Shown: positions 12,001 through 26,700 of the stretch, one piece after another
Numbering within the stretch: the stretch's first letter is position 1
How the letters are laid out: each line of letters begins with the position of its first letter
Assembly: GCA_008711295.1 (NCBI GenBank)
Contig: VUYV01000004.1
Location: 3,197,129-3,261,128, forward strand
Direction: 5' to 3'
Length of the DNA: 64,000 nt
From: Anarhynchus alexandrinus
Taxonomy: Eukaryota; Chordata; Aves; Charadriiformes; Charadriidae
Program-made: the position numbers and the translations under genes
Notes under the pieces: model-generated
Databases searched by the model: none
The model's input: only the letters and a program-made list of their open reading frames with translations
Told to the model about the DNA's origin: nothing

Positions 12001-14520
12001 GAATAGCAAGGAAAAAAAAAAATTAATGGTGATCTAAAACATAAAACTATTTTTATGAAGCCTTTTGATGAACGCCAGCAAGAGACATAATGTAATTATT
12101 GTGGCTATTAGGCTGTTATTTATGTCAAATTTGTTGCTTTTGTTGCTTCAGAAGCATTTTAGGATTATAGCACTCTTGAGGGTCTATCAAATGTACTGGC
12201 AGATGCAACAAGTAAAAGAATGAGGCAATAGCTCACTGCTGTTACAACATGAAAACTAAATGTTAAATAACTACATTTGAAAATGAGAAATATAGGGCAC
12301 TAAGGACAATAGTATAAATGTAATAAAAAGAAAGTATTGCATAGGAAAATCAAAGGCAATGCTGCCATATGTTTTCCTGTCCCCTGTTATTATCTCATAT
12401 CGATTTAATTTCTTGTATTATAAAAGTGTTAAGAAAATTAAGCACTGAAATACAGTATAATGAAAAAATGAGACACATGGGAACAAATAAGGGATATAGC
12501 CCAGAAAATACTGTCATTGTCTCTTACTGTGTCAATATTATCATAGACTGATTCAGTCATTTGTAGTTCAAAATGAAAATAAGTTTCTCTACTAATAGCA
12601 GGACCAGCATCTAGTTTCAAACAGCGTAAGCCAATAATTCCCTCAATGCTACAGAACTGGAACCCAAAAGCACAAGCGGGAAAGTATCAAAAGAAATGCT
12701 ATCTTTGTAACATTTCCAACAAATAAGCACAGGAAAAGGAAATTGCTGAGCAAAGCTTATCCATGATATAGTTTAAATACGTTTGGAGATAAGGCAGTAA
12801 ACAGTCATACCTAGACAATAAGGTTCTACTCAGAGATTGCCAAACTTTGTCTATAATTACTTTCCACTTGCTTGGATCAATCCTGTTTTGCAGATGAGGA
12901 AAATACAATAAATCTGCATCTTTAGCCACCTCAATAACTTTCCAAACCCATCCCTCCCGGCATGCTTCCAGTCCAACAGGAAAGATAGAACAACAGACAG
13001 GAATCCAGATATTTCACTTTTGGCTATCCTCCTTCTCAGTCATCACTAGCACAGCAGAGATGCTCAATTTCAGGTACAATGAGAAACAGCACTAACCCAA
13101 GAAACATACCAAAAATGCAGTACTCCTTTAATCTCGTCTTTCTGTTCTATTCACCTCATTACATAAGGAATTTAAAAAGAAAAAGAAAGATCGGCCAACT
13201 TCCAAAGGAAATAAGTAAAGGATGGCACATATTAGGATGTATATCCCTGATTCGATCAGCGTTTAAGTGTTTCCCAAGTCACATTCCTGAGCCACTGGTG
13301 AATTCCTGTCACACCATTTTCTATTTGTTTTGGTTTTTTTGGTAGTCCACATGACAATAGAGGGATTGAAGATGGATGCTTCTCAGAGAAGAACAGAAGT
13401 GCTGTACAGATGCTACAAGTAGTAAACCCATCTAATAATCTCACGGGTCAGGATTAAGAGTGTTACAAAATTATTATTGCCTGAGAATGAAATCAGAAGA
13501 ATTGGGGAGAACTTTATAATTGCTTCACCATTAATCTGGAACACTGTCACAAGCCCATAATAAGCAAGGCACTGAGAGCCTCAAATCATATTTGACAGAT
13601 GGGCTTAATTAGTTATTCTCATACAGACTCATAATATTTGCTGTTAATATTCATTCCAAAACACCCTGCTGGCTGTGATAATATTTATATGTTAATCCTG
13701 TTACGATAAGCTTTCAGTGCCAAAACCTCTCCAAATAAAATGACTGATATATTTCAAACTTCAATACAGAAATGCTCAGGCATCCTGGTTAAGTTTGTCA
13801 CTTGCACAAGAGCCTCCTTAATCCGTGAAATTACACCTGTCACAGTAAGTTAGCTTTATTAACACTATTTTCTGATCCATGTAAAACTATCAGAAACACA
13901 AAAACATTGAATATTCAGTTAATTAACATTGCCACCTTTGCATTCATGTGATCAGATCTCTGATTTTTAAGAGTAATTAAACAATATGCAATAGAGTTTC
14001 TCAAATTTATAAATGAACTACAGAGGCAAACAATCTGATAAGAGACATCAATATTCAACTGTAATCCATTGTGCATATTTAGTGACACCAAACATGTCTA
14101 GATAAGGAAAAAATTGTTTCCCAAAAAATGTCGAAGAGACTCTCTTTCCTCATTTAATGCTTGATCTTACCTCTTAAAATGAATAGCAAAACAGATATGA
14201 CTAAATTTAATGAGGAGAACATACTGAATAATAAATTGCAAATATTTTACATTTGTTTACAAACAATGACGAGGAAGTTCTCAAAAGTGAGAAAACCACA
14301 AAATCTCAATTGGAAACTCAGATGAAATAAGTCAAACCAGAAGTTATATGAGAGTTGCACATATACCTTGTCTTTACTTGATTTTCTTTCCAATAAAATC
14401 TAGTATGTATATGAGCTCACATTTCTTTTAATAAACATGAAGCAATGCTTATACTCAGCATGTGAAAGTACACAGAATCCACAACCACTGCATCAAAGGT
14501 GACACAATAATTTATTTTTT
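12001..14520. other. Noncoding DNA with candidate conserved regulatory stretches
   Basis: There is no exon or repeat. Two parts, about 12030-12310 and 13590-14110, have the look of vertebrate conserved noncoding elements: AT-rich but not simple, dense in homeodomain-type TAAT cores, POU-like TTTGCAT and SOX-like ATTGTG. Conservation cannot be judged from one sequence, so regulatory function is inference only. Confidence 0.4.
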
Positions 14521-17000
<2,480 letters not shown>

Positions 17001-17935
17001 CTATGTAAAATTGGCCTGTTTACTGAATTAGGAGTTTCTGGTGGTGTTAACTTTTGGGTTCTGAATGTGTTTACAAAAACAAAAAGTCCATTGTGGTCAA
17101 ACAGCATCATATATGAGCTGTCAGGAAATGACAGTTTAATTATATTTGCTTAAAATCTCATACACAAAATCCTTTCAGTGTTATGGCAAGTTCTCAATTC
17201 TGGGCAAAAAAACAAAAAGGTATGTGATTTTTTGTATAAACAGCTGTTGCCATGCAGAGATGCTAATATCAGTAAAACAAGCACTATCAGCTCTGCCTCT
17301 GCGTGAAATTACTTGTGAAATCTTAGAAAGACAAAATACACAGATGTTTTCAGAATAAAAAGCCAAAGGATTCCTTCAACTTTCTTGGACAAAAAGGGTT
17401 ATATCCCATTTCTTCTACCACTAACTATACGGCAGTGGCTGTAATTTCCTTAGCACACCTGGAAGAATTAATACATAAAGGCTGCCATGTTGTGCTCAAG
17501 TTCTTCTATGTGAATTTCACAAAATGCATTTTAAGCAGGTGCAGTTACTGCTCCTACACCACAAACGTCCCCCGGGACAAGAGACCAGTGGTCAAAGGGT
17601 GGAAATTGAAGTGCATTCCTGGCATCTTAGAGAAAGAGAGGGAGACAGAAAAAGGCCAGACAATTTGGATGAAACATTTGTCACCATACATCTTCAGCTA
17701 TTCCTAGTGACCAGCATCTGGTCCCGCCTTTCTGTTCCACCTCAAGAAAGGAAAACTGCTGGGTGTCAGCTAAGACCAATAAGAGAAAAATGACTCCCAC
17801 TTCACAGGGAAATGAGGGTGGCTTAGATCTTTCCAAGTTAAGCTGGCTACGATTAAGAAACTCATACCCACCCTTCTAGCTCTCTAATGTGGTCACTATC
17901 TCTTCAGTAGTTGGTCATGACTGATGAGAAGGTGC
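17001..17935. other. Noncoding DNA with a candidate enhancer-like stretch
   Basis: At about 17005-17170 a forkhead-type TGTTTAC (17068-17074), a SOX-type CCATTGTGG (17088-17096) and a facing pair CTGTCA/TGACAG (17118-17123 and 17129-17134, the MEIS/TGIF core) sit within 70 bases. The later open frames (90 and 89 codons, overlapping each other at 17435-17793) show no recognisable protein. Confidence 0.35.
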
Positions 17936-18200
17936 CGGTGTGGGATTTGGGCCACCTAGATGAGCTTATGTATTGGAAAAGGCAACCGTCTCAATGGAGC
18001 CAACTCACTGTGCTCAGCTCTAGCACCGGAAGGACATGAACTGAACCGCTCCTCCTTGCGAGGGTGCGAGCGAGTGGCTGGTTTCATTTCACAAAGCCAC
18101 AGGTGCCTTGACCTTGTGCAGTACGTTTGGCCCCTCAGGTTTCCCAGGTTGGTAGAAACCACTTGTGTAGCGTGCACGGTATTTGATCAGTCACCGATTG
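17936..18200. other. CpG-rich pocket
   Basis: About eleven CpGs fall in roughly 265 bases, with GC content visibly higher than the flanks. Open frames exist on both strands (17956-18177 minus, 17960-18229 plus), which is usual where GC is raised and stop codons are rarer. No promoter landmark such as a convincing TATA box is seen. Confidence 0.45.
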
Positions 18201-21200
18201 CTGCCCCCACAGTCTGCACATGCCAATAAGTATATCTAAGATTTCCGCATGTCATGGAGGCTCCCTGGGACACGTGCAGGAACACTCATCCCACTATGAG
18301 ACACTTGGATGTCCTGGACAAATATATTAAGCTCTTGAATTCTCCTGGCCAAGATTTCTGGAGGGGGGGTGGGGAAAAAAAAGTACACACCCTGGAAACC
18401 CAAACAGACGGCAGCCTTACATAAAAGCAACCATTTTCCCACGACTGGACATTAAGAGCAATTACTATGTTACAATTGCTGCTTAAAAACACGCAATAGA
18501 TTACATTGACTATACAACAGCTATATTTTATATGTTTTATTAACAAAACTGGTAGGGAATCAAGAAAAAAACAACCTTAGAGCATAGCATATAGTCCCTT
18601 TCTCTGCTGGCACATATGCAATAGCGTTACTGCAATCGAGGAGGCTGTGCAGGGTCGCAGTACTGCTAAATAAACAGCCACACTGAAAATTGAGGAAATT
18701 TCTTACTTACATTTTAAAAAGCATTAAAATCAGATTAAAATAAGTGTACAAACACAAGACGCATAACAGATACCATCCTCTTATTTTCTGTCTGGATTCC
18801 TTTAAATGCCAGAGTAATGAGGTAAACCAGAAAAATGGACACAAAAATGGTAAGACAAGCGGAGTTTGTTTATCCTTGACATTCACTTTATCCAGTGACA
18901 AACCATCACCCTGCACTGATTTCTAATGTCTCAAAACAAATGCAGATTCTTGTGTACACTCCTTGGGGTAATTGCAGTCTGTGGATCAGGATTTCCTAGA
19001 AGAGTTGTTGATAAGGTCTAATTTAGTCATCTGTTAAAAGCCCCAAACCCCTAATTTTACTGAAAACAATAACACAACAAGATTGTTGTTTTCTACAGAA
19101 TTAGAGGTTAGGAACCCTTTTTGAAGACTCAGTTAAATATACTTCTATAATTAGCACAAAAGCTTCAATTCCACGATCCCAGGAAGTGCTTTTTCCTCTA
19201 GTACGTCTCAATGCTGTGTTTGCCACTGTTGGGGAATTGCAGAATTTTATTCACCCAATTTACAGCAGTAGTAGCACTTTGCAATTACCAAAGAATGACC
19301 TGGATGAAACAGGGTTAATAATAACTGAAGGTATGTTATTTGTCAACAGATAAAACAGAAGATACCCGAGGTGAAAACACTACGATTGCTGTCAGGGCTC
19401 AATTACTTTCTTGCAAATCTGCTTTATTGAATTGCCTGGCTGTCAGAGGGCGAGCTGGGTCTTCGACCCTTCTGCTGCTCTTGAGAGCGCTCATGAGACA
19501 GCTCTTGGTTCAGCCACAGTTCAGCCTCTTAAGGTTTCTCAACTGCAATACGCAAAATAGGCGTACGACAAAGCTTTTTCATGTATTTGCTCACAGTTAA
19601 CAGACTAAGTACAACAGATTGTACCTTTGCTTTAAACACTGTGGCTGGGCAGCAGCAAGTGAAGGTTTGAGTATTTTGTGCCCATCTCTCCACTTTGTGC
19701 CAGATTCTACTTTGGAAAATGGGAGGAAAGAAAAGGCTTATTTAACATTTCAGTCGTGGCTGGATTTGTTGGGGTTTTTATTTTTGTTTTTTCTTCTTTC
19801 AAACAAGGACCCTATCCAACTAAATACTTTCATAGGTATTCCTACAAGCTGTTATTTACCTCTGGATCACTGCTCACAGCGCAGCACATCGGTTACCGAG
19901 ACTCGTAAGTAGCTCACCCCTTGCACCAAATCAATCACGGCAAACAAAGCCCTTGGGAGTCCTCAATCCCTGAAAACCCGTCAGTGCTGACAGGGAACAA
20001 ATCAAGAGAAAGGAGAAAGAAAAAAACATAGAAGGAACTCCCAGAATCAATGCATCACACCTGAAATCAAGGAAATACATTTCCTAAGTGCGTAAAGACA
20101 GTGATTCCCAATTCTGTCTCATGACCCACTAAACACTATGCTTACTCTAGTGATAAAAGAGGCTTCAACTCGACCAATTAAAATGCAGGCAATGTCCTTT
20201 CTCGTTTATCAAAGCGTCTGTTTTAGCATCTCCCAGTTTTTGCAGTTTACAACCAGTTAGCGCTTAGCTTTCAGCCCGTGTCATTACTGCCGGCTGGTAA
20301 TGGCTGTGAAATTGTTACTTAAGTGTTGTATAAAGTGGAACAGCTGGCTGGTGAAAAATAACAGCAGTACAGCACGGGTGCTGCTAAGTGCCATGGTACA
20401 ATGTCAACAAAGTGTCTGGGTTGAAGCACCACAGGGAAGGGAAAGAGAGAGAGCGCACACACACAAATTCACCCTCAAGACGTGCAGGAAATCAAAGACA
20501 AGGAGCACGCAGAAGCCGCAGATATCCCGCCACAGGGAGGACTCCCCTCTCCACATTTCACTCCTGACAATGTCCCTCATGCAGCATACAAATATCACAC
20601 ATCCCTCCATTCCAAAGCAAAGTGCAAATAAACAGAATCTGACCCCTAAACAGCTCTAAATAAAGATGTTTCAGACCCATGGCATTGAATCTAGTTTTCT
20701 ATTACAGTGAGCGCTCAGGGCAAAGATCTGCGGGAACCTTTCATGCTCCTTCCGAGAAAGCGAGCTACTTTCAACATCAAAGGAATAAAAAGAAAAGGGA
20801 GGCTGTTAACACAGGTGCTACCGCTGGTTATCATCTTGTTACCAGTGGCGACTAGAAGGTGGCAGATAAACTGTGTGTGGAGGGGTACATCTTTGAGAGC
20901 TTCTAGGCACCTAATAGACATGGCAGTGGGCTCTGAATTTGCCTTGTCACCGTATCTCCCCAAAGCGTTTCAGAAATAACTTGAGGGGGTTTCTATTTCT
21001 GTTTATCTTTAGTGCTTTTTCCTGCTCAGAGCCTAATCTCAACCCAGGAACAGAGAAGCCAAAGCAGCGTTTAGCTGTACAGGATGGCAGTCTTCACTTT
21101 ACCAATATTCACCACCTTTGGACTGTGACAACAGTAATAGGTGTGGGAGAGGTTTTTCCCCCACCAGTCCATTCGAAACCAGAGACAAGCAAAATGTGTC

Positions 21201-23132
21201 TGGAAATGGACCTGCCCACAGCTCTTCATGTCATACGGCAAAGAAATCAGGTCCATTTCCACTCACTGGAAAGTCTAACACAGTGATCTAGGACAGCAGC
21301 AAACTACTCCCCACAAGAAACCCTGAAAGCATTCACAGTCCTAACCTGGAAATACCCAATATATGTCATTGTCCATTTTTGCTGATAGCTATGCCACAGG
21401 TTACTCTTCATGCAGGCTCCTTCCAATGACATCACCTCTTGACCCAATAACAAATTACAGCTGCTGGACGTGGAAACATCTCGTTTGTATTTCCTGGGGC
21501 TCCACTGATGCTAGCTTCAGAGGCTGAAGAGCTAAAACTGCCATCCTCCAGACTCTAACCATGTGCCTGCAGACCTCACCAGGGTCTTTCCGAAGACGAG
21601 AGTTAAATGTCATAGCTTGAGACTCAGGTAGTATGGGACTGGATGCTATCATGGGATCTAAAATCTAGACAGCAGTTTTGGCATGACTAAGCTGGGGAAC
21701 TAGTCAAACAATTCCCAGGTAGCTGTCTCTTGCTGGCAAGTCAGTAAGAGCAGAACGATGGCTGTCTCAGCTAACACTCTGAGAACACTAAACACAGTCA
21801 TCCTGCATCCCAGGACCATTCTCTTTTCAAGCATGGAAAAAAGAATATGTGTTACTGCCCGCCATCATCCCTCAGACTATTGCCAATTTTTTTGGTTTTG
21901 GTTACTTTCAACAGGTTTAGAGAAATGATCTACAACCAGGGGAAAAAAAACAGCGTATGTTGTCTTCCTGGAATGCTTACACAGCAGTGACCCATTTCTT
22001 ACCTTACACTGCATCTGCAGCTCTCTGTGCTTAAAGAATCATATTAAAATACACTGAAACATCCCATAGCAATGGAAAACAGCAAAAAATTTGCTGCCCT
22101 TACATCAGGACAGGCTTTTTTTTTTCATTTTAGAGTACCAAAATTAAAGTCAACACGGGTAAGACAGGGTTGTGACTGCCAGAAAAGCTAATAAGCTAAT
22201 GAATAGCACTGGAACAAGAATTAAGTATGTTAGTTAGAGAGTAAAACAGACATAACAAAAGTAGAAGAGGGTGAAGCATGGAGCCAAGCTGCCTCATGAA
22301 AGCAAAAACCAGAGGTAATACAGTGGACAGCAGGCCCCTTTGTCTTTCCAGTCTCCCTGAAAATCCGTATTTGGGGCAGTCTCCACCTGTTTGAGAAGCC
22401 CTCAATAGATTAGAGCTTCCTGGTATTGGAAGCCACCACTTCTTCCACTTCAGCTAGTGCTGGAACTTGAGTTACTGTGGGGGGTCTTGCAGCAAATAAG
22501 GAATCAGAGTAAACACTTTTAGCATAAGTATCCCAGTCTCTTCCTCTTGCAAAAGCCTTTTTTTTCCTATTGACTTCTAAAGACTGACCTAGACACATTT
22601 CTTATATAAACAGAGCCGATCAAAGTAACCACTCCATGGTGCAAGGAGGACTGGTTGGAATTTGTGTTCCCAGCATTTCCATAGCTAATTTTATGTACAC
22701 CATTAGGGTGATGCTAAATTTATAAACTTTAAGGCCGTACACTTCTTTTGCCTCCCTCTGCAGTTTCATTGCTTTTTATGGCTGCAGCTAATATAGGACA
22801 AAATTTGAGCTCTTTGAACATCAGTCAAAAATAAAATGTGTCTGTCATTGAGAAAACGGGCAGAACTCAGCCTGTTTTTGTTAGACTTAAGGCTTATTTG
22901 CAGTTAGTGGATGAAAAACAAGCATACAAAGGCTTTCTAGATTTGTATCTATCATGAAGCCTTGAAGAAATAAAGACCATTAAAAGAAATGTTTTCCCTA
23001 TCAGGAGCAAGCCTTCATAGTTGAAACTCTTTCCATGGAGGGAACTGTATTTGAGAAGGGTCCATTTAAACAAACTGTTTTAGAACTGACTAGACAAAAC
23101 TGCAGCTTTCTCAGTGCAATGGGAATGGCATA
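18201..23132. other. Single-copy noncoding DNA, mildly GC-richer to about 21 kb
   Basis: No exon or transposon is recognised. A short GA/CA-rich run lies at about 20438-20466. Overlapping short frames on both strands (for example 20300-20659, 20939-21286) have no domains. The stretch at 22690-22900 is another conserved-element-like segment by appearance only. Confidence 0.5.
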
Positions 23133-23396
23133 TGTCATGGTTTTGGCTGGGATGGAATTGACTTTCTTGCTAGCAGCTGGTGTAGAGCTATGTTTTGGAT
23201 TTGGAATGAGAATAGTGTTGGTAGCACACTAATGTTTTTGGTTGTTGCTAAGCAGTCAAGGCCTTTTCTGCTCCTCACACTGCCCTGTCAGCGAGCGGGC
23301 TGGGGTTGCAGAAAAGGCTGGGAGGAGACACAGCCAGGACAGCTGACCCCAACTGACCAAAGGGATATTCCATGTCATATCACATCATGCTCAGCT

Positions 23397-23402
23397 TATA
23401 AA
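23397..23402 (+). promoter_or_regulatory. TATA box of the solo LTR
   Basis: TATAAA in the context CTTATAAAGCTGG, placed in the middle of the LTR where the U3 promoter of retroviral LTRs lies. It was the viral promoter; whether it is still active is unknown. Confidence 0.6.
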
Positions 23403-23583
23403 GCTGGGGGAAGGAGGAGGAAGGGGGAGACGTTTGGAGTTATGGCATTCGTCTTCCCAAGTAACAGTTACATGTGATGGAGCCCTGCTTTCCTGGAGAT
23501 GGCTGAACACCTGCCTGCCCATGGGAAGCAGTGAATGCATTCCTCGTTTGGCTTTGCTTGCATGCACAGCTTTTTCCCTACCT

Positions 23584-23589
23584 ATTAAA
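23584..23589 (+). promoter_or_regulatory. Polyadenylation signal of the solo LTR
   Basis: ATTAAA followed by a T-rich stretch, at the expected R/U5 side of the LTR. It is the best evidence for plus-strand orientation. Confidence 0.6.
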
Positions 23590-23718
23590 CTGTCTTTATG
23601 TCAACGCATGAGTTTTTTCTCACTTTTACCCTTCCGATTGTCTTCCCCATCCCACCATGGGGAGAGCGAGCAAGCGGCTGCATGGTGCTTGGTTGCTGTC
23701 TGAGGTTAAACCATGACT

Positions 23719-26700
23719 ACATATCACAAAAATTAGGTCATGTGGTAAGACACTTCATACTAACCATCTGAATGTCTAGCTTTTAATTTCGTAATCAATT
23801 TTGGCATGTCTTATAAAAGGTAGGATTTAGATGCCAGGATTTAATGTACAGAGCTGACTTCTGTAAGGCTTTTTTTTTGTTTTCTTTTCCCCATTGAATA
23901 CTTCATGTACAAACCAGTCTTGTCAGTTGTTTTCAGAGAAGATGCCTCGAAGTTTCTTCAGATTACACTAATAGTTTCACTGATTGAAAATCCACAGCAG
24001 AAGAGAATCGGGAGTCCCTGAGATACTGATGGAGTTAGAATAATTTATGGAGAGCGGTCTAGCACAACATAAGCTATTTAAAGCTGTATAATATACCCAC
24101 AAACTCTTATTAAGGTCTGTGGTTTTCAGCCCTGTGAGACAGAAACCAGTTATCATTATGCATCACCATGAAAGCAGATTAAAATTAAATCAATCTGTTT
24201 ATCTATGGGTTTGCAATGCAGCTTTTCCAAAGCATAACATGTTCTCCATCTAATTAACATTTGAGGAGGAAAAACCATTCCACCCAGACACTAAACCACC
24301 CTCATTCAAATGGAGATATTACAAAAATACAGCCCAGGTGGATTTATAACAAAATTTAATTAGTGAAAGGGCACAGGACCTATTTAGGCTTCAAAAGTTG
24401 AATTGTGCATACCCCGAGTTAAATAAAATAGTTCTCTTTGTAATATGTATCTCTTGGACTTGACAAAATTGCCTGTTGTACTTAGAGTTTACGTGCATCC
24501 CCACAGTTGCATATATATATATACACACACACACATGCATTACATACAGATCTAGGTTTTATTCCTGTGACTTTCAAAAAGAAACTCCTTATTAAAAACA
24601 TGTTTTGCAAGATGTAAAATGCACAGGTCTCTGGACAATTAAAATGAAAGAATGAATACAAATGAATTTAAAGCTGAAACAAATATAGAGTTTGTAGCTC
24701 GGGCCTCTATTCACTTACTAAAGAAGCCATGAGAGCGCCCGATCCTCAGTGGGAACCAGAACCCTTTGTGGCCTAAAGAACTGGATTTTTTTTTTGTTTT
24801 AGAAAGACCTTGAATTAGAGCTCAGGAAGCAAACCTTAGGAGTTACGTGAGTAATAAGAATATCCCTGCGCCTCCCCAGAGAGCCCAGCAGCAGTCATCT
24901 TGGGACTCCCAACATGAAGGAAAAGTCAGGAACAGGTTTTTCACAAACTGCATGTCTGTGTCAGCTGGCAGTCTGGCTGGTGCACCCTTCTGCTAATTTA
25001 ATCTTGTGGACTATATATGATGTCAAATAAGTGACAGAGCACTGAGAAAGAGGAAAATAGCTGTGCTGTTATCTGAAATGGCGCTACAGAAATGTATGCT
25101 ACCAGCAGGCAATACAGTCAGTAATACAATAGATAAAACACCACTGTTACAACCAGCAATGGTACTGTTAGCGATGGTCTAAGGAGGTATTATTGTGTTA
25201 AGGGACAAGCTGGTACTCCTGCCCATAGCCATATCTCAATAGGAATTCTGAAACAAGCACAGTGATGTGTAAGAGGAGATATTGTCTTAAGGCTGATAGT
25301 TAGAGGTCAAGGTGAGGAGGTAATCCATGATCTCTTTTTAGCCCAAACTACTCAGCAAATGCAATGTTGTAACATAACACTGACTTACTGTAACCTCTCC
25401 CAGCTGTATGGCACTTTTCCCTACAGGAATGGACAATTGGGCAATAATGAGTGACAATACTAAACAAAACAGAATATTTATGTATTCAAGCATGTGAAGG
25501 AAGGTGTTTGTTTACAGAAATGAAAGACAAAGATAAATAGCGCTGCCTGCTGATTTAAAGTGGTTGGGAGCCCTATGGACTGTTTCCAACTACTGTTTCT
25601 AAAAATCAATGCAAAAATATGGTTTAGGGTCTGAAATATACCTTTCTAAACTGCTTGTAAAAAGGAAACAATGCAATGCATCCCTTCCTTTCCTGGCCAA
25701 ACAGCAGCAAAGCTGCTAACAGCACAGCCTGTGCAAAACACCATTTTTTAATTTAGACTTAGATTTAAGAAAGGCTAGGAAAAACAAGGCACAGTACTGG
25801 GGACTCTGTGCAGAAGAAAGAGAGTGCCATTTGCCCCACTTCACAGGTGAAACAAATGGTAGGAAACAGCTACCATACCACAACAAGCATGTGAGTGAAG
25901 TTGGCTGCAAGCAACCCCCAGAGAACCATCTGGACCACAAGATGAGAGTAATGAAGGATTACCCAGTTATCCATTGCAAGTGCAGTAAAACAGAGCACAG
26001 CACAATGAAACGCTTTTTTAAGTGCTGTAGGGACATTTATACATGCGTGTTTATGTACGCGTACATATATTTTTATGCTGAGTGGGCAAGCAACAAGTGG
26101 AGAAATTCTTCTGGATACGCTTAAATTGGCTGAGAACACTAGGAGCACAGTGAATAAAGACGATAAGGCTGATGGACTGTGCAGCGCAAGTCTTCCAAAA
26201 TAAACAGTTGCAGATATAGGAATAGAGCTACATATTCTATATATGTATACACCAAGAAGCAATGGGATTGGTTAGACTATTTCTTTGGCTTTACCTGCAG
26301 AGCAGTGCCTGGTGCAGTACCTTTTTGTTCTGAAGTCATAGAATAAGACACAGTTGTTGAGGGATGCAGATACTACTCCAGAGCTACGACCTGGCTAATC
26401 ACCTTTTTACAAGACTTGGATGAAGAGATGCTGCTAGCAATCGAAACTACAAGAATTTTGACTTATCATGCAAAATTATCAAGCAGATCAACAGTCACTT
26501 CCCAAACTCCCTTCAATGTGACTACCAACTGTCTGATCTCAAAAAAAAGAGGGCACACCTTAAAGCAAATTCTTCAAGGTCGAGGCTGAAATGTGTTAGC
26601 AATCACAATAATATCATAAAAGTAGACAGCACATTTATCTCAAAAGAATTTCCACAAATGTTCCTGTCCTATCCTGGAGACTCAACTGCACAAATGCTTG

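Larger units (their letters stand above)
23133..23718 (+). mobile_element. Solo LTR of an avian endogenous retrovirus (ERVL-like)
   Basis: The element opens TGTCATGGTTTTGGCT and closes GTTAAACCATGACT, giving the TG...CA-type inverted ends of avian ERV LTRs, with the expected final A changed to T. Flanks GCATA (23128-23132) and ACATA (23719-23723) look like a 5-base target duplication with one mismatch. Internally a TATA box (TATAAA, 23397-23402) precedes an ATTAAA polyadenylation signal (23584-23589) by about 185 bases and is followed by a T-rich U5, so it reads on the plus strand. At 586 bases with both ends present and no internal retroviral sequence beside it, it is a solo LTR left by recombination. 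ERVL assignment is by resemblance only. Confidence 0.85.
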
